From: Candidatus Igneacidithiobacillus taupoensis
Lineage (GTDB): Bacteria; Pseudomonadota; Gammaproteobacteria; Acidithiobacillales; Acidithiobacillaceae
DNA: 64,000 nucleotides
Assembly: GCA_021375695.1 (NCBI GenBank)
Contig: JAEPKX010000001.1
Coordinates: forward strand, 1 to 64,000
Reading direction: 5' to 3'
In this document: one piece after another, positions 17,482 to 25,594 of the stretch
Layout: every line of letters starts with the position of its first letter
Numbering within the stretch: the stretch's first letter is position 1
Translations under genes and position numbers: made by a program
Notes under the pieces: model-generated
The model's input: only the letters and a program-made list of their open reading frames with translations
What the model was told of the DNA's origin: nothing
The model's database searches: none

Positions 17482-19131
17482 ATGGGTTGGAAAGTTTGGC
17501 GATTGGGGTTTGGCTTACTCCTAAGCCTCGCCTGCCCATGGGTCCACGCCAGCAGTGGGCTCACGGGTGCGGAGCTCAATGATCTCTTGATCGCCCAATT
17601 TGCCACCCAGGCCCGGGATCGCGCTCTGGCCATTTCTGCCTGGCAGCGGAGCGTAGAGCGATTGCCCAACCCGCAGGTTTTGGCAGCAGCAAGCAAGGCA
17701 GCAGCCGACCTGGGGGATTTGCCCCTGGCCTTACAGTGGGCCAAACGCTGGCACAACCTGGATGCAGACGACAGCGAAAGCGCTCTCTATGAAGCCGGAT
17801 TACTGCTGGCTTTGGGCCAGGACCATCAGGCGATTGCCCTGTTGGAAGCCACCCTGGCTCGCTTCCCAGACAACACCCAGGTTAGCGAAGAACTGGCAGA
17901 ACTTCTCGCCCGGCAAGGGCGAATTGGCGATGCCACCCGACTGCTGCAGGAAGTGGTCCAGAAAAACCCCCCATCGGCAGGCACCCAAATTATCCTGGGC
18001 AAAATTAATCTGCTGCAGAAAGATTTTGCTGGCGCTGAGCAAGCCTTTTCCCGGGCCTTGGAAATCCAGCCAGACAATGCCGAAGCCGCAATCCTGCTCA
18101 GCGAAAGCTTCCGCCAACAAAACCAGCCCACAGCGGCACTCCAGACCCTACAACAGTTCTGTGCCCAGCATCCCGAGATTGATTCTGCCCAAACCTCCCT
18201 GGCGGCACTCTATCTCTCTTTAGGAGGCCAGCGGCAGGCGTACCGGATCTACCAACGGCTCAGCACCCAACATCCTGACGACCCGGAAATCTGGCTCCGG
18301 CTGGTTTCCCTGGCGCTGCAAGAAAATGACCTCACCGAAAGCAGGCAAGCCCTGCAGCACTTGCAGTCTCTTATTCCCCATTCGCCTCTCCTTGTGTATC
18401 TTCGTGGGCGCTTGGCTGAAGCCCAGCAACAATGGCCCGAGGCATTACGTGAATATGGCAAACTGAGCGACGGACCTTTGGCCCAGGACGCCCTCCTACG
18501 CATGGTTGCGGTCTATACCGCGCAAGGACAATCAAGCAAAGCCTTGTCCATCCTGGCCAAGCTTGCCAAAGAAAAACCGCAGAATCCGAAGCTTGCCATT
18601 CTCTTGGCGCAGGGTTACCAAAGTAATGGGCAACCCGATACCGCCCTACGGGTATTGCAAAAAGCATTGGCCAGGGACCCGGAAAATCCCGACCTCTGGT
18701 ATGCCTTGGGCGCTTTGGCCGAGAGTCAACACAATTACACCCAGATGGAAATGGCCATGAAAAGGGTCATTGCCCTTTCGCCAGAAGATGCCCAAGCCTA
18801 TAATTTTCTTGGCTACAGTCTCTTAGAACGCCGGGAACGCTTGCAAGAAGCTGCCGATTATCTGCACAAGGCCATCGCTTTGGCACCTGATGACCCCAAT
18901 ATTCAAGACAGTTTAGGCTGGCTCTACCATCTCCAGGGGAACCAGGAAAAGGCCCTATTCTATCTCCAGGAGGCCCGCAAAGGTCTGGGCGATGAACCGG
19001 AAGTGCTCAGCCATCTGGGTCGGGTCCTGTGGAGCATGGGTCGGAAAAACGAGGCCCGCAGCATCTGGCAAAAGGGCCTGCAAGCCCATCCCGATAACCG
19101 CACCTTACAACAGGATTTGCTCCATCCATGA
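17482..19131 (+). CDS. Tetratricopeptide repeat protein, exported
   Basis: The 549-aa protein begins with a signal peptide (MGWKVWRLGFGLLLSLACPWVHA|SS) and is otherwise nearly all TPR repeats from about residue 50 to the end, for example the run LALSPEDAQAYNFLGYSLL-like units followed by HKAIALAPDDPNIQDSLGWLY. No catalytic domain is seen, so it is most likely a periplasmic scaffold. The track start at 17269 runs through the divergent hemA promoter; ATG 17482 has AGGAG 5 nt upstream. The stop overlaps lolB by 4 nt. A TPR gene just before lolB-ispE is a recurring arrangement in beta/gammaproteobacteria, suggesting an outer-membrane assembly role (inference). Confidence 0.88.
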   Translation: MGWKVWRLGFGLLLSLACPWVHASSGLTGAELNDLLIAQFATQARDRALAISAWQRSVERLPNPQVLAAASKAAADLGDLPLALQWAKRWHNLDADDSESALYEAGLLLALGQDHQAIALLEATLARFPDNTQVSEELAELLARQGRIGDATRLLQEVVQKNPPSAGTQIILGKINLLQKDFAGAEQAFSRALEIQPDNAEAAILLSESFRQQNQPTAALQTLQQFCAQHPEIDSAQTSLAALYLSLGGQRQAYRIYQRLSTQHPDDPEIWLRLVSLALQENDLTESRQALQHLQSLIPHSPLLVYLRGRLAEAQQQWPEALREYGKLSDGPLAQDALLRMVAVYTAQGQSSKALSILAKLAKEKPQNPKLAILLAQGYQSNGQPDTALRVLQKALARDPENPDLWYALGALAESQHNYTQMEMAMKRVIALSPEDAQAYNFLGYSLLERRERLQEAADYLHKAIALAPDDPNIQDSLGWLYHLQGNQEKALFYLQEARKGLGDEPEVLSHLGRVLWSMGRKNEARSIWQKGLQAHPDNRTLQQDLLHP

Positions 19132-19727
19132 CCCGATTTTCCCTGTTTTTTGGGACGTTTCTTGCTCTCTTCCTGGCGGGTTGTGCCAGTGTACCCCCGC
19201 CGCCCGCTTCCCTGGGCCCGCTGCCCATCGCCCAACGGCAGGAGGTCCTTGCCGCGGTCTCGCACTGGGTGGCCCAGGGCCAGGCATCCGTGCGCAGCCA
19301 GCAAGGCGCCCAAAGCTTTGCTTTTCGCTGGCAACAGGGTCCCAAGGAACAACACCTGCGCATTTCCGGACCCTTGGGCACTACCCTTGCCGAGCTTAGT
19401 GAGGATCGTGGACAGGCCTTGTTGGTGGAGGCCAACGGCCACCGGGCTACTGCCCCGGACATGGGTACTTTGCTAGAGCGGGTCCTGGGCGTTACCTTGC
19501 CTGTGGCCGAACTCCCCAGGTGGTTGCTGGGCATCCCCATGACTACCCAGGTTACCCAGTATGACCACTCCGGACTCCCGGTGCAGGCCCAATGGCAGGA
19601 CTGGCAACTACACTATCTCCGCTACCAAAGCATTGGGAGTCTGGAACTACCCGCCCTCCTGGAAGCCCGTGGACCCCAGGGGTTGCAGTTACGGATTGCC
19701 ATAGAAAGCTGGCGCCTGGGACAATGA
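19128..19727 (+). CDS. lolB: Outer-membrane lipoprotein receptor LolB
   Basis: LolB accepts lipoproteins from LolA and inserts them into the outer membrane. The lipobox is clear in MTRFSLFFGTFLALFLAGCASV, with Cys19 as the lipidated residue and no Asp at +2, consistent with outer-membrane sorting. The body (FAFRWQQGPKEQHLRISGPLG...) fits the LolB half-barrel and its length of 199 aa is normal. It is coupled by 4-nt overlaps to the TPR gene upstream and ispE downstream; lolB-ispE-prs is a conserved cluster. Confidence 0.92.
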   Translation: MTRFSLFFGTFLALFLAGCASVPPPPASLGPLPIAQRQEVLAAVSHWVAQGQASVRSQQGAQSFAFRWQQGPKEQHLRISGPLGTTLAELSEDRGQALLVEANGHRATAPDMGTLLERVLGVTLPVAELPRWLLGIPMTTQVTQYDHSGLPVQAQWQDWQLHYLRYQSIGSLELPALLEARGPQGLQLRIAIESWRLGQ

Positions 19728-20575
19728 CGGAAACGAACTGGTATCCTGCCCCCGCCAAGCTCAACCTCATGCTCCGGATCGTTGGTCAACGAGCCGATGG
19801 CTATCACCTGTTACAGAGCATTTTCCAGTTCACGGATCTGGAAGATCAGCTGCACTTTGCCTCGGCCCCGCCCGGGATTTTTCGCTCCCATGGCGGTCCC
19901 GCCCAGATTCCACCCGAACGGGAACTCACCTTGCGGGCTGCCCGTTTGTTGGCACAGCACTGCGGGCTCCAGGAAGGGGTTAGCATTACCCTGCGCAAGC
20001 AACTACCCGAAGGCGGAGGGGTGGGTGGCGGTTCCTCCGATGCCGCAACCACTCTCCTGGTCCTCAACCATCTTTGGGGTTGCGGACTCCAGCGTACCGA
20101 ATTGATGGAGCTTGGCCTGCAGCTGGGTGCCGACGTCCCGATCTTCCTCTTTGGTCGCAGCGCCTGGGCAGAAGGCATTGGGGAGCGCCTGCAAGCACTT
20201 TCCCCTCTCCCCGAAGACCGCTACTTGCTCATTCATCCAAGCGTTTCCGTGGCAACCGCTGGGATTTTTGCCGATCCCGAATTGACACGCCAACACCCTC
20301 CCCTCACAATAGCTTCGGTTTTGGGAGGAGAATGGGATAATACCTTGGAGCCACTCGTTCGTCGCCGCTATCCTGCCATCGATACCGCTCTTCGATGGTT
20401 GGCGAACCATGGGCTGGAGGCACCCAGATTGACGGGAAGTGGTGCCTGTTGCTTCGCCAGGATTCCCGATGGGATTTCCGTAGCTGCCTTGGGCAGTAAA
20501 GTCCCGTCGGCGTGGCGTTCCTGGGTGGTGCAGGGTAGGAATACCCATCCCTTGTACGATCTGCTCTCAGACTAA
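19724..20575 (+). CDS. ispE: 4-diphosphocytidyl-2-C-methyl-D-erythritol kinase
   Basis: IspE phosphorylates CDP-methylerythritol in the MEP isoprenoid pathway. It is a GHMP kinase: APAKLNLMLRIVGQRADGYH is the substrate region and PEGGGVGGGSSDAATTLL the ATP-binding glycine loop, with a third motif near LTGSGACCFA. The track ORF begins at 19592 inside lolB; the ATG at 19724 overlaps the lolB stop (ATGA) and gives 283 aa as in E. coli. A tRNA-Gln gene starts 5 nt after the stop and may share the transcript. Confidence 0.96.
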   Translation: MTETNWYPAPAKLNLMLRIVGQRADGYHLLQSIFQFTDLEDQLHFASAPPGIFRSHGGPAQIPPERELTLRAARLLAQHCGLQEGVSITLRKQLPEGGGVGGGSSDAATTLLVLNHLWGCGLQRTELMELGLQLGADVPIFLFGRSAWAEGIGERLQALSPLPEDRYLLIHPSVSVATAGIFADPELTRQHPPLTIASVLGGEWDNTLEPLVRRRYPAIDTALRWLANHGLEAPRLTGSGACCFARIPDGISVAALGSKVPSAWRSWVVQGRNTHPLYDLLSD

Positions 20576-20580
20576 CCCAT

Positions 20581-20655
20581 TGGGGCGTAGCCAAGCGGTA
20601 AGGCACCGGATTTTGATTCCGGCATTCCCAGGTTCGAATCCTGGCGCCCCAGCCA
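20581..20655 (+). tRNA. glnU: tRNA-Gln (anticodon TTG)
   Basis: The acceptor stem pairs TGGGGCG with CGCCCCA, the anticodon loop is TTTTGAT with anticodon TTG, the T arm is CCAGG-TTCGAAT-CCTGG, and G-CCA ends the gene. It reads CAA (and CAG by wobble). It lies between ispE and prs, the same position as tRNA-Gln in many beta/gammaproteobacteria. It complements the CTG tRNA at 43. Confidence 0.96.
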
Positions 20656-20694
20656 CTTCCTGCACAAAACATTTGCCAAAAGGACCGAAGCCGG

Positions 20695-21642
20695 ATGTCG
20701 CATGGTAGCCTGATGGTATTCAGCGGGAATGCCAATCCCGCCCTGGCGGCCCAGGTCGTCAAATTCTTGCAGATCCCCCTCGGCCGGGCCGAGGTCAGCC
20801 GCTTCAGCGATGGGGAGGTTTTCGTCGAGATCCTCGAAAACGTCCGTGGGCGCGATGTCTTCGTCATTCAACCCACCTGCGCCCCAACCAACGATCATCT
20901 CATGGAATTGCTGACCATGATCGATGCACTGAAGAGGGCTTCGGCCAACCGGATCACCGCAGTCATGCCCTATTTTGGCTACTCCCGCCAGGATCGCAAA
21001 TCCCGCTCCCGGACGGCCATCACCGCCAAGCTGGTGGCCGATCTCGTGACCACCGCCGGTGCCCATCGGGTCCTGACCATGGATCTCCATGCTGATCAGA
21101 TTCAGGGCTTTTTTGATGTCCCCGTCGACAACATCTACGCCTCTCCCATTCTGCTGGGGGATATTTGGCGGCAGAATCCCGAATCCCTCATGGTGGTCTC
21201 CCCCGATGTGGGAGGCGTGGTTCGCGCCCGTGCCATTGCCAAGCGACTCGAAGTCGACTTGGCCATCATCGATAAACGGCGCCCTCGGCCCAACGAGTCG
21301 GTGGTAATGAACATCATCGGTGACGTGGCTGGACGGAGCTGCGTCTTGGTAGACGACATGGTCGACACCGCCAATACCCTCTGCGAAGCAGCCCACGCCC
21401 TCAAGGCCCAAGGAGCCCTGCGGGTCAGCGCCTACTGTACCCACCCCGTTCTTTCGGGCCGGGCCGAGGAGCGGGTGCTAAATTCAGAACTCGATGAGCT
21501 GGTAGTGACCGACACCATTCCCTTGCAGCCCTGGGCAGCTGCCTGCAAAAAGATCCGCGTCCTTTCGGTGGCTGAGCTGCTCGCCGAAACCATCCGCCGC
21601 ATCACCGAAGAAGACTCGGTCAGTTCTCTCTTCATGGATTAG
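20695..21642 (+). CDS. prs: Ribose-phosphate pyrophosphokinase
   Basis: Prs makes PRPP from ribose-5-phosphate and ATP for nucleotide, histidine and tryptophan synthesis. Visible motifs are [10 protein letters not shown], the flexible loop [10 protein letters not shown], the metal site [12 protein letters not shown], and the PRPP-binding loop [12 protein letters not shown]. The length of 315 aa is standard. An AGGA lies about 10 nt before the ATG. In this window PRPP is also the ligand of PyrR (52025). Many relatives have rplY next to prs; here a minus-strand gene converges on it instead. Confidence 0.96.
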   Translation: MSHGSLMVFSGNANPALAAQVVKFLQIPLGRAEVSRFSDGEVFVEILENVRGRDVFVIQPTCAPTNDHLMELLTMIDALKRASANRITAVMPYFGYSRQDRKSRSRTAITAKLVADLVTTAGAHRVLTMDLHADQIQGFFDVPVDNIYASPILLGDIWRQNPESLMVVSPDVGGVVRARAIAKRLEVDLAIIDKRRPRPNESVVMNIIGDVAGRSCVLVDDMVDTANTLCEAAHALKAQGALRVSAYCTHPVLSGRAEERVLNSELDELVVTDTIPLQPWAAACKKIRVLSVAELLAETIRRITEEDSVSSLFMD

Positions 21643-21652
21643 CCAGCACAGG

Positions 21653-21841
21653 CTATAACCGTGGCGTACTCTCCGACGCGCTTGATGCCGAAGAGAGGGG
21701 CTGCAGGGGATGGGGATCGGGGCGGTCCACACCGTGCACCAACCAGGCGTGCAGCAGCACATAAAGAATGATCACCAACGCCAGAACCAGTAGCGTTGCG
21801 ATCCAGGAAGGTGCCTTCGGCTTCTTCTTTTCTTCCTCCAC
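21653..21841 (-). CDS. Small single-pass membrane protein (62 aa), unknown function
   Basis: The protein starts with a highly charged cytosolic tail (MEEEKKKPKAPS), then one TM helix (WIATLLVLALVIILYVLLHAWLV), then a short Pro/Ser-rich tail (HPLQPLSSASSAS). Charge distribution predicts N-in topology. The start is GTG with a strong AAGGAGG Shine-Dalgarno immediately before it, and it lies only 10 nt after the PBP1A-like gene on the same strand, so it is very likely translated. I do not recognise the family. The context suggests a helper of the neighbouring PBP, but that is inference. Confidence 0.7.
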   Translation of the reverse strand: MEEEKKKPKAPSWIATLLVLALVIILYVLLHAWLVHGVDRPDPHPLQPLSSASSASESTPRL

Positions 21842-21851
21842 TCCACCCTCC

Positions 21852-24341
21852 TTAGAAAATCTTCATCAAGGCGCGCACGAAGCTCTGTTCCTCCCGTTCT
21901 TTCCTTGTCTGGGGCTTGGGCGGCAGATAGCCCGCCAAAAAATAACCGACCTTCCCACCGTGCCTTGCAACTTTACCCATGGGGGGATCGAGCAAGGTCC
22001 CCGTGGTCGGATCATAGGTCGCCTTGACTACATCCGGGGGTCGATAGAATCCCGTATCGGGCTCGTCCCGCAGCGCAGTCGCCATATACCGGATCCAGAT
22101 GGGCAAGGCTTCCCGTGCCCCTGCAGCCCAGGTCCCCATGCTATGGTTATCATCATAACCAACCCAAACCGAAGTCACGATCTGCGGATTGAAGCCATTG
22201 AACCAGGCATTGGTTTCATTATTGGTTGTACCGGTCTTGCCAGCCAGATCATGGCGATGGAGGATCTGTGCTGCCACCCCGGTACCCACTCGAATCACCC
22301 GCTCCATCATGCGCGTGAGCAAATAGGCAACCCCAGGCGGGATCACGGTTTGCTCGGATGGGGGGGAATAAGCCAATGGACAATGGAGCAAGGCCACCCG
22401 CGTGCCATTGGCCGTTAGCACCTTCTTGATCAAATAGGGATGGGGTAGGAAACCACCGTTGGAAAATACCGCATAGGCGCGAGCCATTTGCAGCGGGGTA
22501 AAGTCCCCTGCACCTAGGACCATGGAAGGGGTTGCCGGCACCTGCCGAGCAGGAAAACCAAAGCGTTGCACATAGGCTTTGGCATAGGGAATCCCCACAT
22601 CCATCAGTAGTCGCACACTAGGAACATTATGGGAGTCAGCCAGATCTTCCCAAATCGGGAACGGGGTTTGGGAAAAGGTGCGGCTGTAATTGGTTGGGGC
22701 GTAGATTTGCCCATCGGGCAAATGGATCAGCAACGGCGTATCAGGAATCAACGAAACCGGAGTGAAATAACCCTTGTGGCCGCTAGCAAGGAGTGCTGGT
22801 GCATCAATGGCAGCAGCGTACACAAAGGGCTTGAACCCAGACCCCGGCTGGCGGTAGGCATACAGTGCCCGGTCAAAATGACTCAGTTCATAACTAAATC
22901 CACCGGCCAAGGCCAAAATGGCGCCAGTATGACTATTGAGTGAAACCAAGGCCCCTTGCACATGGGGAATTTGGGCCAGCTGCCAACCAGCGTGGGGCAC
23001 CCGATGCCAGACCCGGGTACCCCAGACCGGATTTCCTGTTCCCGCCGTAGCAGCAGCCACATAGGGACGAACCCAGACCAAGTCCCCCCGAGCCAGGACC
23101 TGATCTACCCGTTGGGGACGGGCGCCATTGGGCCGTAACCGCGCCCAGGCAAGATCGCGAAGGCTCATAGTGATGTTGCGCTTTCCCTCCAGAGATAGCT
23201 CAGCCTGCTGCGGCCCCACTTTTTCTACCACCGCCCAGCGGAGGTTGGCCGGATCATAGTCCGGGAGCATGGGGGGACGCTGGCCTTGCAACGCTGCAGC
23301 CAGCATTTCACCGCGCAGGGTGGCAATGGGTCCTCGCCAGGCCTTGGGATCCATGCTGTCCAAACCCATGGCGTAGTTTTCCAGACCAATGGCCAAATCC
23401 CGGGACGCCGCCCGCTGATCTTGGGGATTGATACTGGTATAGACCCGCAACCCCCGTCGATAGGTAAAGTCGGGTCCAAAGTGCTTTTCCAGCCAGGTGC
23501 GGATCCAGTCAGTGGCATAGGGTGCCACATTGCTTGACGGGGCATGATAGCGGGCTCGGATCGGCTCCGCCATGGCTGCCTGGGCCTGGGCCTGGGTAAT
23601 AAAGCCTAGCTGAGCCATGCGTCGCAATACATAATCCCGGCGTACCTTGGCCGCCTTCTTGGAAACGATGGGGTTGAAGACCGAAGGTGCCGCTGGCAAG
23701 CCCGCAAGGGTGGCCATTTCACCCAATGTCAGTTGCTGCACGGTCTTACCATAATAGGTTTCGGCCGCAGCCTGGACCCCGTAGCTCCCTTCGCCCAGAT
23801 AGATCTTGTTGAGGTAGAGATCCAGAATCTGTGAACGCGGAAGCCTCTGGGCAAGCTTGTAGGCCAACAGGATCTCTGCCACCTTTCTGGTTATGGTCTT
23901 TTTGGGGGTCAAATAAAAATTGCGAGCCACCTGTTCGGGAATGGTACTGGCCCCTTGCACCGGTCCCCAATGGATCAGATCCACCCAGGCAGCGCGAAAA
24001 ATGCCAGGGAAGCTGACAGGATAATAGAGCGGGTTATGACTATAGAAATTGGCATTTTCCGCAGCAATGAAGGCATCCTGCAGGTGTACCGGGATCTGCT
24101 GCAAGGGCAAGGCGTAGCGTAACTGGGGGCCGATCACTTGCAGGAGCTGCCCGTTATCAGCATAGATGCGTAAGGGTTCCGCCGGATGCCAGTGTTCCAA
24201 ATCCGCTACTGCAGGTAGTTGCACCCAAATTCGATAGGTCCAGACCCCCACGGCCAAAAACCCATTGAGCAAGACCAGCAGCAACGCCAGGAGTAGCCAA
24301 AAACGCCGGCTACGCTGCCGAAAAACCGTTGACACACTCAT
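21852..24341 (-). CDS. mrcA: Divergent class A penicillin-binding protein (PBP1A-like)
   Basis: This bifunctional glycosyltransferase-transpeptidase is 829 aa from MSVSTVF; the track start at 24449 is upstream of the likely one. There is one TM helix at about 14-36. In the GT51 domain, catalytic Glu95 is present but the following Asp is Asn (AAENANFYSHN instead of EDxxFxxH), and motif 2 reads GASTIPEQ rather than GASTITQQ; Glu156 in RKVAEILLA and the LYLNKIYLG motif are intact. The transpeptidase motifs are complete: Ser501-GFK504, SHN at 570-572, and KTGT at 702. Transpeptidation should work; glycosyltransfer may be altered. It follows the PBP5-like pseudoenzyme by 25 nt. Confidence 0.9.
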   Translation of the reverse strand: MSVSTVFRQRSRRFWLLLALLLVLLNGFLAVGVWTYRIWVQLPAVADLEHWHPAEPLRIYADNGQLLQVIGPQLRYALPLQQIPVHLQDAFIAAENANFYSHNPLYYPVSFPGIFRAAWVDLIHWGPVQGASTIPEQVARNFYLTPKKTITRKVAEILLAYKLAQRLPRSQILDLYLNKIYLGEGSYGVQAAAETYYGKTVQQLTLGEMATLAGLPAAPSVFNPIVSKKAAKVRRDYVLRRMAQLGFITQAQAQAAMAEPIRARYHAPSSNVAPYATDWIRTWLEKHFGPDFTYRRGLRVYTSINPQDQRAASRDLAIGLENYAMGLDSMDPKAWRGPIATLRGEMLAAALQGQRPPMLPDYDPANLRWAVVEKVGPQQAELSLEGKRNITMSLRDLAWARLRPNGARPQRVDQVLARGDLVWVRPYVAAATAGTGNPVWGTRVWHRVPHAGWQLAQIPHVQGALVSLNSHTGAILALAGGFSYELSHFDRALYAYRQPGSGFKPFVYAAAIDAPALLASGHKGYFTPVSLIPDTPLLIHLPDGQIYAPTNYSRTFSQTPFPIWEDLADSHNVPSVRLLMDVGIPYAKAYVQRFGFPARQVPATPSMVLGAGDFTPLQMARAYAVFSNGGFLPHPYLIKKVLTANGTRVALLHCPLAYSPPSEQTVIPPGVAYLLTRMMERVIRVGTGVAAQILHRHDLAGKTGTTNNETNAWFNGFNPQIVTSVWVGYDDNHSMGTWAAGAREALPIWIRYMATALRDEPDTGFYRPPDVVKATYDPTTGTLLDPPMGKVARHGGKVGYFLAGYLPPKPQTRKEREEQSFVRALMKIF

Positions 24342-24366
24342 GGCAGGTACCCAGACGCAAGCCTGA

Positions 24367-25521
24367 TCAAAGCCACGATCGCAAATGATGCCATAGTCGA
24401 TCCATCCAACTGGCTTTGCCCACGGACTCCTGGGCCAAGACCGTCTCACTGCGCAAGGTCTTCCCCTGCCACTGCAGGTTCAAGGTACCCACCGGCTGCC
24501 CTGCATGGATCGGGGCCGCCAGGTGGGCCATCGGCACAAAATGACTTTGGACCGCTTTGTCCGGGCTCCCTTTGGGAAGCACCACCGAGAGGGCTGCGGG
24601 GGTAATGACGCTGAGGGTTTCGGGACTCCAGTCACTCTGGCGAAGCTTCGCCACCACACCATTGGCAGGATAGACCAGGTGTTCTTGCCACCCATGGAAA
24701 CCATAGTGGAGCATAGCGGCACCATCAGCCCCCGCCACTGCCCGTGAGCCAGCCCCCAATACCACGGCAACCAAGGATCTTCCCTTTTTTGTGGCACTTA
24801 CGGCCAAGTCCCAGTCATGGGCAGACGCCAACCCAACGCCCAACCCCGTGATGCCCCTTTGACCTGCCAGTGGGTTGTAATTGAATTGGGTAATCTTGTT
24901 GTATCGGTAACTGGCTTGTCCGGCTACCTGGGCAACCTGCGGATACTTACGTAGCAGGTCCCGGCCCAAACGGGCTATGTCCAGGGCGGTACTCTTTTCC
25001 TCTGGGGCTGGCATCCCATCGGGATTGACAAAATGGGTATGATGCAGACCCAGTTGTTGAGCCTCCTGATTCATCAGGTCAACAAAACCCGACTCACTAC
25101 CGGCCACGGCCTGGGCAATCGCAATGGCTGCATCATTCCCTCCATCAATTAGCAAGCCATGGGTAAGCTGAGCTACCGTCACCGGCAGCCCCGGTTGGAG
25201 GAACATCCGGGAACCTGGCGCATGCCACGCCTGCACCGAGACTTCCACCCGTTGCGCGGGTGTCAGCAGCTTTTGCGCCTCGGCCTGATACAAAAGATAG
25301 GCGGTCATCAGCTTGACCAAACCCGAAGGATCCAATTCGGTGCTACCGTTTTGGTCCAGAAGGACCTGCCCGGTATGGACATCCAGCAGAACGGCCGCCT
25401 TGACCCCAGCGATTTGCGGAGCTGGCAAGGGGGGAGGAGTAGGCGGGGTGGGCACCGGGACCATCGCCCGGGCAGCCACGGAAAAGTATAGGGCAGAAAT
25501 AACGAGAGCGGCTCGGATCAT
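24367..25521 (-). CDS. PBP5/DacC-like protein lacking all three catalytic motifs
   Basis: The 384-aa protein has the full D-Ala-D-Ala carboxypeptidase layout: signal peptide (MIRAALVISALYFSVAARA), a Pro-rich linker, a serine-peptidase domain, a PBP5 C-terminal beta domain, and an amphipathic anchor helix (SWMDRLWHHLRSWL). The active site is gone. Canonical SLTK aligns to GLVK (DPSGLVK, residues 64-70; the nearest Ser is one position off), SGN is GGN (127-129), and KTG is ITG (224-226), with a one-residue loss. Flanking residues are well conserved (GNDAAIAIA, THFVNPDGM, DLAVSATKKG), so this is not random decay. It is probably a penicilloyl-inactive binding protein. The start at 25521 precedes a good signal peptide; pgi lies 73 nt upstream. 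Confidence 0.88.
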   Translation of the reverse strand: MIRAALVISALYFSVAARAMVPVPTPPTPPPLPAPQIAGVKAAVLLDVHTGQVLLDQNGSTELDPSGLVKLMTAYLLYQAEAQKLLTPAQRVEVSVQAWHAPGSRMFLQPGLPVTVAQLTHGLLIDGGNDAAIAIAQAVAGSESGFVDLMNQEAQQLGLHHTHFVNPDGMPAPEEKSTALDIARLGRDLLRKYPQVAQVAGQASYRYNKITQFNYNPLAGQRGITGLGVGLASAHDWDLAVSATKKGRSLVAVVLGAGSRAVAGADGAAMLHYGFHGWQEHLVYPANGVVAKLRQSDWSPETLSVITPAALSVVLPKGSPDKAVQSHFVPMAHLAAPIHAGQPVGTLNLQWQGKTLRSETVLAQESVGKASWMDRLWHHLRSWL

Positions 25522-25594
25522 GATTGCGGCAAACTCTATTGTGCAAGCAGATTGCCTTTTGGAAAATCCGATGCGAGGAAAGTTCCCGACAGGC

